Origin: an uncultured Muribaculaceae bacterium
GTDB lineage: Bacteria > Bacteroidota > Bacteroidia > Bacteroidales > Muribaculaceae
NCBI GenBank assembly: GCA_910586475.1
Contig: CAJUHM010000019.1
Span: 1-37,697, forward strand
Direction: 5' to 3'
DNA length: 37,697 bases
Positions 7,730-16,043 of the stretch are shown in pieces; position 1 is the stretch's first letter; each line of letters begins with the position of its first letter. Both the position numbers and the translations under genes were made by a program. The notes under the pieces were generated by a model that saw only the letters and a program-made list of their open reading frames with translations, searched no databases and was not told the DNA's origin.

Positions 7730-8260
7730 ATGTCATTCAAGAACTCTATTCTCGCCCTCACAACATTACTTGCAGTTATCTTATGCAGCGCTCCGGCCAA
7801 GGCCGAAAGCACCCACAAGGGAGAGAAGAGCGTCGGCCTCCGAGGCGGGTTCACGACCCGGAACACTACCGCGACAGCCGGTCTATATTTCTCATACAGA
7901 TTCTCGGAACATTTCAGGATCTCCCCTAAACTTGATTATGCCTTCCGCCACAACGACATCGACGCATTCTCTATTGACGTTGATGCAGAAATGCCAATTT
8001 CGCTATCGAGTTCCGGCCGGACGAATTTCTATCCGATAGCCGGACTCAACTACTCCTCTTTCAGTAGCCATCTGTCGTCGAAGCATCCCGACGGATCTGA
8101 CAACTCGTCCCAACGCGAAAGCGGCCTGGGTCTATCTCTTGGTGCCGGTGTGGAATATTTCGTCACTCCGTCACTGCGACTCGCTCTCGAAACCAAAGGA
8201 GTGATTATACGTAAATACTCCGGTGGCTGGTTTAGCCTTTCGATTGGCTATGTTTTCTGA
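7730..8260 (+). CDS. Small outer-membrane beta-barrel protein
   Basis: This 176-residue protein has a clear signal peptide (about 1-25, ending SAPAKA) and then alternating short amphipathic strands typical of an 8-stranded OmpA/OmpX-type barrel (for example GLYFSYRFSEHFRISPKLDY and LGAGVEYFVTPSLRLALE). It ends WFSLSIGYVF, with the terminal aromatic residue usual in outer-membrane barrels. It belongs with the 'outer membrane protein beta-barrel domain' families; a specific function is not evident. It precedes purT by 40 bases on the same strand, and no separate promoter motif is visible between them, so transcription may read through. The divergent nadE promoter lies upstream. Confidence 0.8.
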   Translation: MSFKNSILALTTLLAVILCSAPAKAESTHKGEKSVGLRGGFTTRNTTATAGLYFSYRFSEHFRISPKLDYAFRHNDIDAFSIDVDAEMPISLSSSGRTNFYPIAGLNYSSFSSHLSSKHPDGSDNSSQRESGLGLSLGAGVEYFVTPSLRLALETKGVIIRKYSGGWFSLSIGYVF

Positions 8261-8300
8261 CTTCACCAACAAAAAACTATTTCATATCATTCTTTTATCT

Positions 8301-9491
8301 ATGGCAAAAATCGGATCGATTTTTACTCCTGTCGGACGCAAAGCCCTATTGCTGGGCAGCGGCGAACTCGGAAAAGAAGTTGCTCTTGAACTTCAGCGTT
8401 ATAATGTGGAAGTCGTCGCATGCGACCGCTACCCGTCAGCGCCCGCAATGCAGGTTGCTCACAGCAACCATGTCTTCAATATGCTCGACGGCGCTGAACT
8501 TCGCAAAGTGATCGAGCAGGAAAAACCTGACCACATTATTCCCGAGGTCGAAGCAATTGCCACTCCGACTCTTGTTGAACTTGAGAAGGAAGGCTACCAC
8601 GTCACCCCTACTGCGACTGCCGCCTGGCTTACAATGAACCGTGAAGGCATCCGCCGGCTTGCTGCCGAAGAGCTGGGTCTTCTCACTTCGCCCTATCGTT
8701 TTGCTTCAACCCGAGAAGAATTCGACAATGCTGTGAGCGAAATCGGCATCCCCTGTGTGGTTAAGCCAGTGATGAGTTCGTCGGGCCACGGCCAGAGTGT
8801 GATCAAAACCCCAGAAGACATCGAACGCTCATGGAAAATCGCTCAGGAAGGCGGACGTGCCGGCGCCGGACGTGTAATCGTTGAAGGATTTGTCAAGTTC
8901 GACTATGAAATCACGCTTTTGACTGTAAGAAGTGTTTCTGGAACAACATACTGCCAGCCGATCGGACACATTCAGGTCGACGGTGATTACCGCTACTCAT
9001 GGCAACCGCAGGCAATGACTCCAGAGGCACTTGTCGCAGCACAGGAGATGGCCAGGAAAGTGACTGATGCTCTCGGTGGCTATGGCATTTTTGGTGTGGA
9101 ACTCTTTGTCAAGGGAGATACTGTTATTTTTAGCGAAGTTTCGCCTCGTCCCCACGACACAGGAATGGTTACGATGATCTCGCAGGATCTAAGTGAATTC
9201 GCGCTCCACGCACGCGCGCTGCTCGGCCTTCCTGTTCCGTCAATCCGCTTCTACGGCCCCTCTGCCTCCCGCGCAATCGTTGTTGAGGGTGACACTGACA
9301 AAGTCGAATTCGACGGTCTTGAAGAGGCTCTTGCTGAGCCCGGGGTCCAGATCCGCATTTTCGGTAAACCTGAAATCAAGGGTCACCGCCGCATGGGAGT
9401 CATTTTGGCCACCGCCGACTCCGTTCAGGAAGCCATTGACAAAACAGAGCGTGCCTACGAGAAACTACAGATCAAAGTCTATCCGCGATAA
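8301..9491 (+). CDS. purT: Formate-dependent phosphoribosylglycinamide formyltransferase
   Basis: PurT uses formate and ATP to formylate GAR in purine synthesis, an ATP-grasp alternative to the folate-dependent PurN. The 396-residue length fits the family. Visible features are the N-terminal nucleotide-binding turn (LLLGSGELGKEVALELQRY), the conserved EVEAIATPTL segment, the ATP-grasp core (CVVKPVMSSSGHGQSV) and the metal-binding FSEVSPRPHDTGMVTM near the C-terminus. The frame is open from 8223 inside the preceding gene, but ATG 8301 (MAKIGSIFTPVGRKAL) matches the family start. It is followed closely by a strong terminator at 9512-9560. The assignment is firm. Confidence 0.96.
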   Translation: MAKIGSIFTPVGRKALLLGSGELGKEVALELQRYNVEVVACDRYPSAPAMQVAHSNHVFNMLDGAELRKVIEQEKPDHIIPEVEAIATPTLVELEKEGYHVTPTATAAWLTMNREGIRRLAAEELGLLTSPYRFASTREEFDNAVSEIGIPCVVKPVMSSSGHGQSVIKTPEDIERSWKIAQEGGRAGAGRVIVEGFVKFDYEITLLTVRSVSGTTYCQPIGHIQVDGDYRYSWQPQAMTPEALVAAQEMARKVTDALGGYGIFGVELFVKGDTVIFSEVSPRPHDTGMVTMISQDLSEFALHARALLGLPVPSIRFYGPSASRAIVVEGDTDKVEFDGLEEALAEPGVQIRIFGKPEIKGHRRMGVILATADSVQEAIDKTERAYEKLQIKVYPR

Positions 9492-9511
9492 GGCGTAAAC
9501 GCAGTTAACAT

Positions 9512-9560
9512 AACAAACGCCGGCCTGGAGATATTCACCCCAGCCGGCGTTTGTTTTTAT
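9512..9560 (+). terminator. Rho-independent terminator after purT
   Basis: AACAAACGCCGGC (9512-9524) pairs perfectly with GCCGGCGTTTGTT (9543-9555), a 13-bp GC-rich stem with an 18-base loop, followed by a T-rich run. It starts 20 bases after the purT stop. Confidence 0.85.
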
Positions 9561-9666
9561 ATTCTATTTTTCCTCGGACAACCGTCGCTAATGCTCTTCG
9601 ACGCATCGGAATCGCCGCTCGAAGATACTGAAAACCTATGAGGGTTTTGTCTTTTACAGAAAGCAA

Positions 9667-9696
9667 GTCCAACTTCTGCCATCCAAGAAGTTGGAC
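9667..9696. terminator. Perfect 11-bp hairpin between purT and radA
   Basis: GTCCAACTTCT (9667-9677) and AGAAGTTGGAC (9686-9696) form an 11-bp stem with an 8-base loop. It lies about 60 bases past the radA stop, so it may end the minus-strand radA transcript, though the following sequence (TTGCTTTCTG) is only weakly T-rich. The rest of 9561-9755 shows no gene. Confidence 0.45.
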
Positions 9697-9755
9697 GCGA
9701 CTTATTGTGGTTCAGCGGACCGCACTAAGTCATTTCCCTATTAATCAGCGAACTT

Positions 9756-11123
9756 TCAGGAGAATAACTCACGAAAAGCCTCCTCAACCTTTCCCACTTC
9801 AACAATTCTGATGTTCATCTGACTGAGATCGACCCCTTTCAGGCTGTTGCGAGGTATGATTATTGTTGTCATTCCAAGCTTTTCAGCCTCACGGACCCGC
9901 TGCTCAATTCTTGTCACAGGTCTGATCTCTCCAGAAAGGCCGACCTCGCCGGCCATACAGAATCCCTGCGGAATTGCCATGTCGACATTTGAGGAGAGAA
10001 TCGCGCAGACTACCGCAAGGTCAAGAGCTGTGTCATTGACCTTAAGTCCACCTGCTATATTCAAAAACACATCTTTCTGGCCAAGTTTGAACCCGACACG
10101 CTTTTCAAGCACGGCAAGCAGCATATTCATTCGCTTAGCGTCGATACCGGTCACCGTGCGCTGCGGAGTGCCGTAGGCAGCGCTGCTGACCAGAGCCTGA
10201 ACCTCAATCAGAAACGGACGAGCTCCTTCCATCGTAATGCCCACTGCGCATCCCGACAATAGATCTCCTTCAAGTGTGTTGCTCATTAACATTTCAGACG
10301 GATTTGTCACTTCACGCAATCCGCTCTGACACATCTCATAGATTCCCAATTCCGATGTGCTTCCAAAGCGATTTTTGATCGAACGCAAAATCCGGTAAAG
10401 GTAATGGCGGTCACCCTCAAACTGAAGCACCGCATCGACAATATGCTCAAGCACCTTCGGGCCGGCTATGCTTCCTTCCTTGTTGATATGGCCGATAAGC
10501 ATGATCGGGACACCTGTCTCCTTGGCGTATTTGAGAAGCCGCGCCGAACACTCCCGGACCTGACTGACACTTCCCGCCGACGACTCGATCTCGTCGGACG
10601 CAATTGTCTGGATTGAATCGATCACCACCATTTCAGGCTCAACAGATTCGAGGTGCTCGAGAATTCGCTCAAGCGATGTCTCGCATGCGATCAATACGTT
10701 ATCGTTGATCTTTCCGATTCTGTCGGCACGCATTCTCAACTGCTGAGGACTCTCCTCCCCCGAGACATACAGAACTCGCTTCGAACGGATCGAAAGTATG
10801 TTTTGCAAAACCAGTGTCGATTTGCCGATCCCAGGTTCACCTCCGATCAGCACCAGCGACCCGGCAACCAGTCCGCCTCCCAGAACCCGGTTCAACTCTC
10901 CGCTTGGCATTCTGAGTCGAGGCTCGTTGGTGAGTTCGATCTCGGAAACCCTCAGCGGGCGAGACTGGCTGCGTCGCACTGATGTCAGGCTTTTTGTCAC
11001 TTTTGCAGCCACTTTTTCTTCGACCATTGTGTTCCAGGCACCACAGGCCGGACAGCGCCCCTGCCATTTTGGCGATTCCGCTCCGCACTCGTTGCAGAAC
11101 CATACGCTCTTCGTTTTTGCCAT
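9756..11123 (-). CDS. radA: DNA repair protein RadA/Sms
   Basis: RadA is a hexameric DnaB-like ATPase that drives branch migration in homologous recombination. The 455-residue protein shows all parts in order: an N-terminal four-Cys zinc finger (Cys10, Cys13, Cys24 and Cys27 in CNECGAESPKWQGRCPACG), a RecA-like core with Walker A GGEPGIGKST (94-103) and Walker B VVIDSIQ, the RadA-specific KNRFG motif (250-254), and a C-terminal Lon-like domain (about 290-455, including AGGLKVNDTALDLAV and GEVGLSGEIRPV). It starts 11 bases after the stop of the RNA methyltransferase gene and is probably co-transcribed with it from the promoter at 11941-11933. The gene appears intact. Confidence 0.97.
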   Translation of the reverse strand: MAKTKSVWFCNECGAESPKWQGRCPACGAWNTMVEEKVAAKVTKSLTSVRRSQSRPLRVSEIELTNEPRLRMPSGELNRVLGGGLVAGSLVLIGGEPGIGKSTLVLQNILSIRSKRVLYVSGEESPQQLRMRADRIGKINDNVLIACETSLERILEHLESVEPEMVVIDSIQTIASDEIESSAGSVSQVRECSARLLKYAKETGVPIMLIGHINKEGSIAGPKVLEHIVDAVLQFEGDRHYLYRILRSIKNRFGSTSELGIYEMCQSGLREVTNPSEMLMSNTLEGDLLSGCAVGITMEGARPFLIEVQALVSSAAYGTPQRTVTGIDAKRMNMLLAVLEKRVGFKLGQKDVFLNIAGGLKVNDTALDLAVVCAILSSNVDMAIPQGFCMAGEVGLSGEIRPVTRIEQRVREAEKLGMTTIIIPRNSLKGVDLSQMNIRIVEVGKVEEAFRELFS

Positions 11124-11134
11124 GATTCCAGTGT

Positions 11135-11914
11135 TTAGTTTATCGAAAGAGTTGCCCTACGCCTGAATTCAGCGACTGTCAATGCAGTAGCCGTCGCCAC
11201 GTTCAAAGACTCCGAGGTGACAGCATCCGACGGGTATGGTGGAATAAACAGCCGGCGTCCAACGAGAGCGGCAACCTCCCGGGACACTCCGCTCCCCTCA
11301 TTGCCCATGATAATTACGCCGTTTTCTGAAAGAGTGGCAGAGTAGAGACACTCTCCGTCGAGAAAAGTACCATAGACTGGGACCGATTCGTCAAGCGTCG
11401 CTATTATCTCCGGGAGATTGCAGTAAATCACTCTGACTCGCGAGATCGCTCCCATTGTAGCTTGAACGACTTTGGGATTATAGACATCCGCACATCCCTC
11501 GCTGCAAAGAATCGTCCTTATTCCGAACCAGTCTGCCGTGCGCATGATCGTTCCGAGATTACCGGGATCTCTGACATTATCAAGTGCAATGACAATCTTG
11601 CTCGTCATATCAGCCTGTGAAAAACTTATTTCGGGAATATGATAGACCGCAATGACGTCCTGAGGGGTAATCAGAGAGCTCATCCGCTCAATGTCCTTGC
11701 GGCAGACTACAAAAAGACGGTCTCGAAAATCAGATGACTGCTGAGGATTGTCAGCGACCCATTCGCTGGTCGCGAAAAGCCATTCGAGCTGAAAATGACC
11801 AATCGTGTCGGCAACACATTTCCGTCCCTCGCACTTAAACAAACCAAGGCGTTTTCTGAACTTACGCTCAGAAAGCGAGACTACATTTTTTCGGATGGTA
11901 TTGGTTAAATCCAT
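11135..11914 (-). CDS. SpoU/TrmH-family RNA 2'-O-methyltransferase
   Basis: The protein methylates the 2'-OH of a ribose in rRNA or tRNA using S-adenosylmethionine; the exact site is not deducible. It has 259 residues with an N-terminal substrate-binding region (SpoU_sub_bind-like, about 10-95) and a SPOUT knot domain with the three signature motifs: LDNVRDPGNLGTIMRTADWFG region (111-131), IIMGNEGSGVS (201-211) and SESLNVATATAL (234-245). Its ATG lies 19 bases downstream of a TAATTTTGC promoter motif. It is first in a two-gene unit with radA. RlmB- or TrmH-type specificity cannot be distinguished from sequence alone. Confidence 0.92.
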   Translation of the reverse strand: MDLTNTIRKNVVSLSERKFRKRLGLFKCEGRKCVADTIGHFQLEWLFATSEWVADNPQQSSDFRDRLFVVCRKDIERMSSLITPQDVIAVYHIPEISFSQADMTSKIVIALDNVRDPGNLGTIMRTADWFGIRTILCSEGCADVYNPKVVQATMGAISRVRVIYCNLPEIIATLDESVPVYGTFLDGECLYSATLSENGVIIMGNEGSGVSREVAALVGRRLFIPPYPSDAVTSESLNVATATALTVAEFRRRATLSIN

Positions 11915-11932
11915 AATTACAAGTTGAACTTT

Positions 11933-11941
11933 GCAAAATTA
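11933..11941 (-). promoter_or_regulatory. Promoter -7 motif (TAATTTTGC) of the methyltransferase-radA unit
   Basis: The minus strand reads TAATTTTGC, 18 bases before the ATG. A clear -33 TTTG is not seen. The plus-strand copy of the same 9-mer begins only 22 bases away (11964). Confidence 0.6.
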
Positions 11942-11963
11942 CTAATATGTCGAGGATTTTTCG

Positions 11964-11972
11964 TAATTTTGC
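11964..11972 (+). promoter_or_regulatory. Promoter -7 motif (TAATTTTGC) of the rfbD-prfC unit
   Basis: TAATTTTGC lies 21 bases before the rfbD ATG. It forms a face-away pair with the motif at 11933-11941. Confidence 0.6.
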
Positions 11973-11993
11973 ATTTGAAAAATTCTTTAGATT

Positions 11994-12878
11994 ATGAAGA
12001 TTCTTGTTACAGGAGCACTCGGTCAGTTAGGCAGAGAATTAAGGGACGCGTTGGAGACTTCACATCCCGGCATGACTGTCTATGCCGGCCATCACGATCT
12101 TGACATAACAGACAGCGCGGCCGTCGCGACTTTTATCAGGAACGGTGAATTCACCCACATAGTGAACTGTGCGGCCTATACTGCCGTGGACCGTGCAGAA
12201 TCCGAACCGGCCCTCTGCAACAGAATCAACTCAGAGGCTGTGAAGAATCTCGCGGTCGAGGCAGAAAAAACCGGCGCAAGAATGCTTCATATATCAACGG
12301 ACTATGTCTTCGACGGGAAAAGTTTCCGGCCTTACTGCGAAAGTGATAAAGTAAACCCGGTCTCAACCTACGGTACATCGAAACGGAAAGGCGAAATGAT
12401 ACTTCTGACAATGTGCCCCGACGCCATCATTGTCAGGACATCCTGGCTCTATTCGCCTCACGGAAGCAATTTTGTCAGAACAATGCTGCGTCTTGGCAAA
12501 GAAAGAGAAACTCTTGATGTTGTCTATGACCAGATCGGATCGCCGACATATGCCCGCGATCTTGCAGTTGCCGTCTGCGCAATCCTGTTTTCCCGCAAAT
12601 GGCATCCCGGAATATATCATTTTTCAAATGAAGGTGTCTGCTCATGGTATGATTTCGCAAAATCTATCCATCGCATAGCAGACATAGATTCATGCAGACT
12701 TCGGCCGATTCTCTCCGAGGATTTCCCTTCACAGGCAATCCGCCCCCATTTCAGCGTATTCGACAAAACACTTATCAAAAAGACCTACGGCATCCGCATT
12801 CCGCACTGGGAAGACAGCCTGCGAGAATGTCTTGCGCGCATTGCGACATCTGAAGACAGCGCGCCGGAGGCCGAATAA
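11994..12878 (+). CDS. rfbD: dTDP-4-dehydrorhamnose reductase
   Basis: RfbD/RmlD reduces dTDP-4-dehydro-L-rhamnose to dTDP-L-rhamnose, the last step in making the rhamnose donor for surface polysaccharide. The 294-residue length fits. The extended short-chain dehydrogenase fold is visible: GALGQLGRELRDAL (Rossmann glycine turn, residues 6-20), NCAAYTAVDRAE, STDYVFDG, and the catalytic YGTSKRKGE (Tyr-x3-Lys). WLYSPHGSNFVRTMLRL and YDQIGSPTYARDLA are family hallmarks. No rfbA, rfbB or rfbC is nearby in the window; it sits instead in front of prfC (25-base gap), where the two are probably co-transcribed. Assignment is strong, although related NAD-dependent reductases share the motifs. Confidence 0.93.
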   Translation: MKILVTGALGQLGRELRDALETSHPGMTVYAGHHDLDITDSAAVATFIRNGEFTHIVNCAAYTAVDRAESEPALCNRINSEAVKNLAVEAEKTGARMLHISTDYVFDGKSFRPYCESDKVNPVSTYGTSKRKGEMILLTMCPDAIIVRTSWLYSPHGSNFVRTMLRLGKERETLDVVYDQIGSPTYARDLAVAVCAILFSRKWHPGIYHFSNEGVCSWYDFAKSIHRIADIDSCRLRPILSEDFPSQAIRPHFSVFDKTLIKKTYGIRIPHWEDSLRECLARIATSEDSAPEAE

Positions 12879-12903
12879 ACCAGCATTTTCCAAGTTTCCA
12901 ATC

Positions 12904-14484
12904 ATGGCAAAACTCACTGAAGAAATTGACAGAAGGCGAACCTTCGCTATCATATCCCACCCCGATGCCGGCAAAACGACACTAACCGAGAAGCTGCTGC
13001 TTTTTGGTGGAGCAATCCATATAGCAGGCGCGGTCAAATCAAATAAAATCAAGAAAACCGCCACCAGCGACTGGATGGAGATTGAAAAACAACGCGGAAT
13101 TTCGGTTGCGACATCCGTAATGGGATTCAATTACGGTGATTATAAGATCAATATTCTCGACACCCCCGGACACCAGGATTTTGCCGAGGATACCTATCGC
13201 ACGCTCACGGCTGTTGACAGCGTTATTATTGTTGTCGACGTTGCGAAGGGCGTCGAGCAACAGACTCGCAAGCTGATGGAAGTCTGCCGTATGCGCAACA
13301 CCCCTGTCATTATTTTCGTCAATAAGCTTGACCGCGAGGGACGTGATCCGTTTGAAATTCTTGACGAACTTGAATCAGAACTTAAAATCAGCGTGCGCCC
13401 TCTCAGCTGGCCAATCAATATCGGAGCAAAATTCAAGGGCGTCTATAATCTTTACGAACAGACGCTCGACTTATTTACGCCAGACAAGCAGAAGGTTTCG
13501 GAACGTGTAGAAATTGATAGTATTGATGACCCGCAGATCGATGAAGCCGTCGGCGAACAGGATGCCGCCAAGCTGCGTGACGACATTGAACTTATCAACG
13601 GAGTCTATCCCGACTTTGAAGAGAAAGACTATCTTGGCGGGAAACTTGCTCCGGTGTTCTTCGGATCGGCTCTAAACACCTTCGGGGTGAAAGAACTTCT
13701 CGATTGTTTCGTCAAGATAGCCCCTTCCCCGAAGCCTGTAGTCGCACAGGAGCGCGAGGTTAAACCGGAAGAGGAGCAATTCTCCGGATTCGTTTTCAAG
13801 ATCCACGCAAACATGGACCCCAACCACCGCTCATGTATTGCATTCGTCAAGGTCTGCTCCGGTAAGTTCGAGCGCAACGCTCCCTACAAGCACATGCGTT
13901 CCGGGAAAATAATGAAATTCGCTGCACCCACGGCCTTTATGGCTCAGAAAAAGAATATTGTTGACGAAGCTTTTCCTGGAGACATCGTAGGCATTCCGGA
14001 CAACGGCAATTTCAAGATCGGGGACACCATTACCCAGGGAGAAACACTCCACTACCGCGGACTTCCAAGCTTCTCTCCGGAAATGTTCAAATACATCGAG
14101 AACACCGATCCGATGAAATCCAAACAGCTCGACAAAGGCGTCCAGCAGTTAATGGACGAGGGGGTGGCTCAGCTTTTCACCAATCAGTTCAATGGACGTA
14201 AAATCATCGGCACAGTCGGACAGCTTCAGTTTGAGGTCATCCAATATCGCCTGCTCCACGAATATGGCGCACAGTGCCGGTGGGAACCGCTGTCCCTCTA
14301 TAAGGCATGCTGGATCGAGAGCGACGACGCGGAAGCCCTGAACGCATTCAAGAAGCGCAAACACCAGTTCATGGCCATAGACCGCGACGGGCGAGACGTG
14401 TTCCTCGCAGATTCAAACTATGTCCTGCAGATGGCGCAGAATGACTTTCCCAAAATCAGATTCCATTTCTCGAGCGAGTATTAA
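12904..14484 (+). CDS. prfC: Peptide chain release factor 3
   Basis: RF3 is a GTPase that recycles RF1 and RF2 from the ribosome after termination. From ATG 12904 it encodes 526 residues, the usual length. The translational GTPase motifs are intact: G1 SHPDAGKTTL (18-27), G2 region with EKQRGISVATS (61-71), G3 DTPGH (86-90) and G4 NKLD (140-143). The RF3-specific C-terminus follows. The open frame extends back to 12832 inside rfbD, but MAKLTEEIDRRRTFAIISHP is the family start. It sits between rfbD and the aspartate kinase gene (27-base gap). Confidence 0.97.
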   Translation: MAKLTEEIDRRRTFAIISHPDAGKTTLTEKLLLFGGAIHIAGAVKSNKIKKTATSDWMEIEKQRGISVATSVMGFNYGDYKINILDTPGHQDFAEDTYRTLTAVDSVIIVVDVAKGVEQQTRKLMEVCRMRNTPVIIFVNKLDREGRDPFEILDELESELKISVRPLSWPINIGAKFKGVYNLYEQTLDLFTPDKQKVSERVEIDSIDDPQIDEAVGEQDAAKLRDDIELINGVYPDFEEKDYLGGKLAPVFFGSALNTFGVKELLDCFVKIAPSPKPVVAQEREVKPEEEQFSGFVFKIHANMDPNHRSCIAFVKVCSGKFERNAPYKHMRSGKIMKFAAPTAFMAQKKNIVDEAFPGDIVGIPDNGNFKIGDTITQGETLHYRGLPSFSPEMFKYIENTDPMKSKQLDKGVQQLMDEGVAQLFTNQFNGRKIIGTVGQLQFEVIQYRLLHEYGAQCRWEPLSLYKACWIESDDAEALNAFKKRKHQFMAIDRDGRDVFLADSNYVLQMAQNDFPKIRFHFSSEY

Positions 14485-14511
14485 CTGTCAAACATTCTTT
14501 CAATTCCATAT

Positions 14512-15867
14512 ATGAAAGTTTTGAAATTCGGCGGAACTTCCGTCGGAACAATTGAAAGTCTCCGTAACGTCAAGGAGATCGTAGAGTCGAACACCGAGCG
14601 CACAGTGGTGGTCGTTTCGGCATTGGGAGGCTTAACCGACCGCCTTATTGAAACCGCAAAAAAGGCAGAACGCGGCGATGAGTCCTATCGCGAAGAGATC
14701 GTGGCAATGAAAACGCGTCACACCGACATCATAGAAGCTCTTGTCCCGGAGGAGCAACGTGGCGACCTGCTCAAGGATGTTGATCTGCTCTTTTCTCAAC
14801 TTGAAAGAACCTACACCGGCATCTGCCTGCTTGAGGAATTGTCCTGTCGCTCACTCGACAAGGTTGTCAGTTTCGGCGAACGCCTCTCAAGCAGAATTGT
14901 TACAAGAATCATAACCGGTGCCAGACTTTTTGATTCGCTCACTTTCATCAAGACATTGCGGCGTTTCGACCGGCATGTCCTTGACAACGATATAACGCTT
15001 CAGCTTATCGACTCTGCATTTGGCGACTGTGATTTCCAGATTGCTGTAGTCCCAGGCTTTATTTCCACAGATTCCAACGGCGTGATCACGAATCTCGGCC
15101 GTGGGGGAAGTGACTACACCGCTGCCATATTAGCTGCCGCGCTTAACGCATCAAGTCTTGAAATATGGACTGATGTTGACGGATTCATGACAGCTGACCC
15201 GAGGCTCATTCCCGATGCAAAGGTTATTCCGGCGTTATCGTTCACCGAGGCAATGGAACTCTGCAATTTCGGCGCTAAGGTGATCTACCCTCCGACAATC
15301 TATCCGGTTTTCCACAAAAATATCCCCATCTTCATTAAAAACACCTTCAATCCTTCAGCTCCAGGAACGAGAATCCACGATGTCAGAAACCGAAACGGAG
15401 AACCGGTAGATGCAAAAGGCGTAACTTCTCTGGCGGCCACGTCGCTTCTGACAATAGAAGCACAGGAGAATATCAGATCGAAAGTGCTCAACATCCTTTC
15501 GCGCAGTGGAGTAAGCGTTCTGCTTGCCACTCCGACGGATGAAAGCAATCGCATAAGCTACTCGATAGCAAGCAGCGAAATCGAGCTTGCGCGAACCGCC
15601 CTCGAAACGGAATTCTACGCCGAAATCGAGACCGGCGAAATGACTCCGGTCAGGATTGAAGAAGAACTCTCGACAGTGGCCATAGTGGCAGACGATCTCA
15701 AGAATAATATTGAGATTTCGCAGCGCGTCAGCAAAGCCATGAACGCCTCAGATCTGGATATACGTGCTTGGACTGTAGCCGCACCGGAAACGAGCATCTC
15801 ACTTGTCGTGAAAAAAGACGACAGATGCCGCGCCCTTCAGCTGCTTCACAACGAATTTTTCAGTTGA
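14512..15867 (+). CDS. lysC: Aspartate kinase (monofunctional)
   Basis: The enzyme phosphorylates L-aspartate with ATP, the first step toward lysine, threonine, methionine and diaminopimelate. The 451-residue protein starts with KFGGTSVGTIESL (5-17), then SFGERLSSRI, and carries the catalytic GRGGSDYTAAILAAAL and WTDVDGFMTADPRL segments, as in other amino-acid kinases. The C-terminal ~140 residues look like tandem ACT domains (LLTIEAQENIRSKVLNILSR; STVAIVADDL) that normally bind feedback inhibitors. There is no homoserine dehydrogenase fusion, unlike ThrA. thrC lies downstream after a 176-base gap with its own promoter. The type of feedback (lysine or threonine) cannot be told. Confidence 0.93.
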   Translation: MKVLKFGGTSVGTIESLRNVKEIVESNTERTVVVVSALGGLTDRLIETAKKAERGDESYREEIVAMKTRHTDIIEALVPEEQRGDLLKDVDLLFSQLERTYTGICLLEELSCRSLDKVVSFGERLSSRIVTRIITGARLFDSLTFIKTLRRFDRHVLDNDITLQLIDSAFGDCDFQIAVVPGFISTDSNGVITNLGRGGSDYTAAILAAALNASSLEIWTDVDGFMTADPRLIPDAKVIPALSFTEAMELCNFGAKVIYPPTIYPVFHKNIPIFIKNTFNPSAPGTRIHDVRNRNGEPVDAKGVTSLAATSLLTIEAQENIRSKVLNILSRSGVSVLLATPTDESNRISYSIASSEIELARTALETEFYAEIETGEMTPVRIEEELSTVAIVADDLKNNIEISQRVSKAMNASDLDIRAWTVAAPETSISLVVKKDDRCRALQLLHNEFFS

Positions 15868-16013
15868 TCGCATATATTCCGGGACTGGTTTTGTAGGATA
15901 GATATTGCAGGACATAGCCGGCGCGGGTCCCCACGTCGTCTTGTTAACAATATTTTGCTTCAACACAACCGGAAATTTTGCATAATCTCTTTTGAAGACA
16001 CTGCGCTTTTCGT

Positions 16014-16022
16014 TAATTTTGC
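16014..16022 (+). promoter_or_regulatory. thrC promoter -7 motif (TAATTTTGC)
   Basis: TAATTTTGC is preceded by TTTG at 15991-15994, a 19-base spacing typical of Bacteroidetes promoters. The thrC ATG lies 21 bases downstream. The rest of the 15868-16043 gap shows no gene or clear terminator. Confidence 0.7.
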
Positions 16023-16043
16023 GATATAATCCTTGAATCTGAC

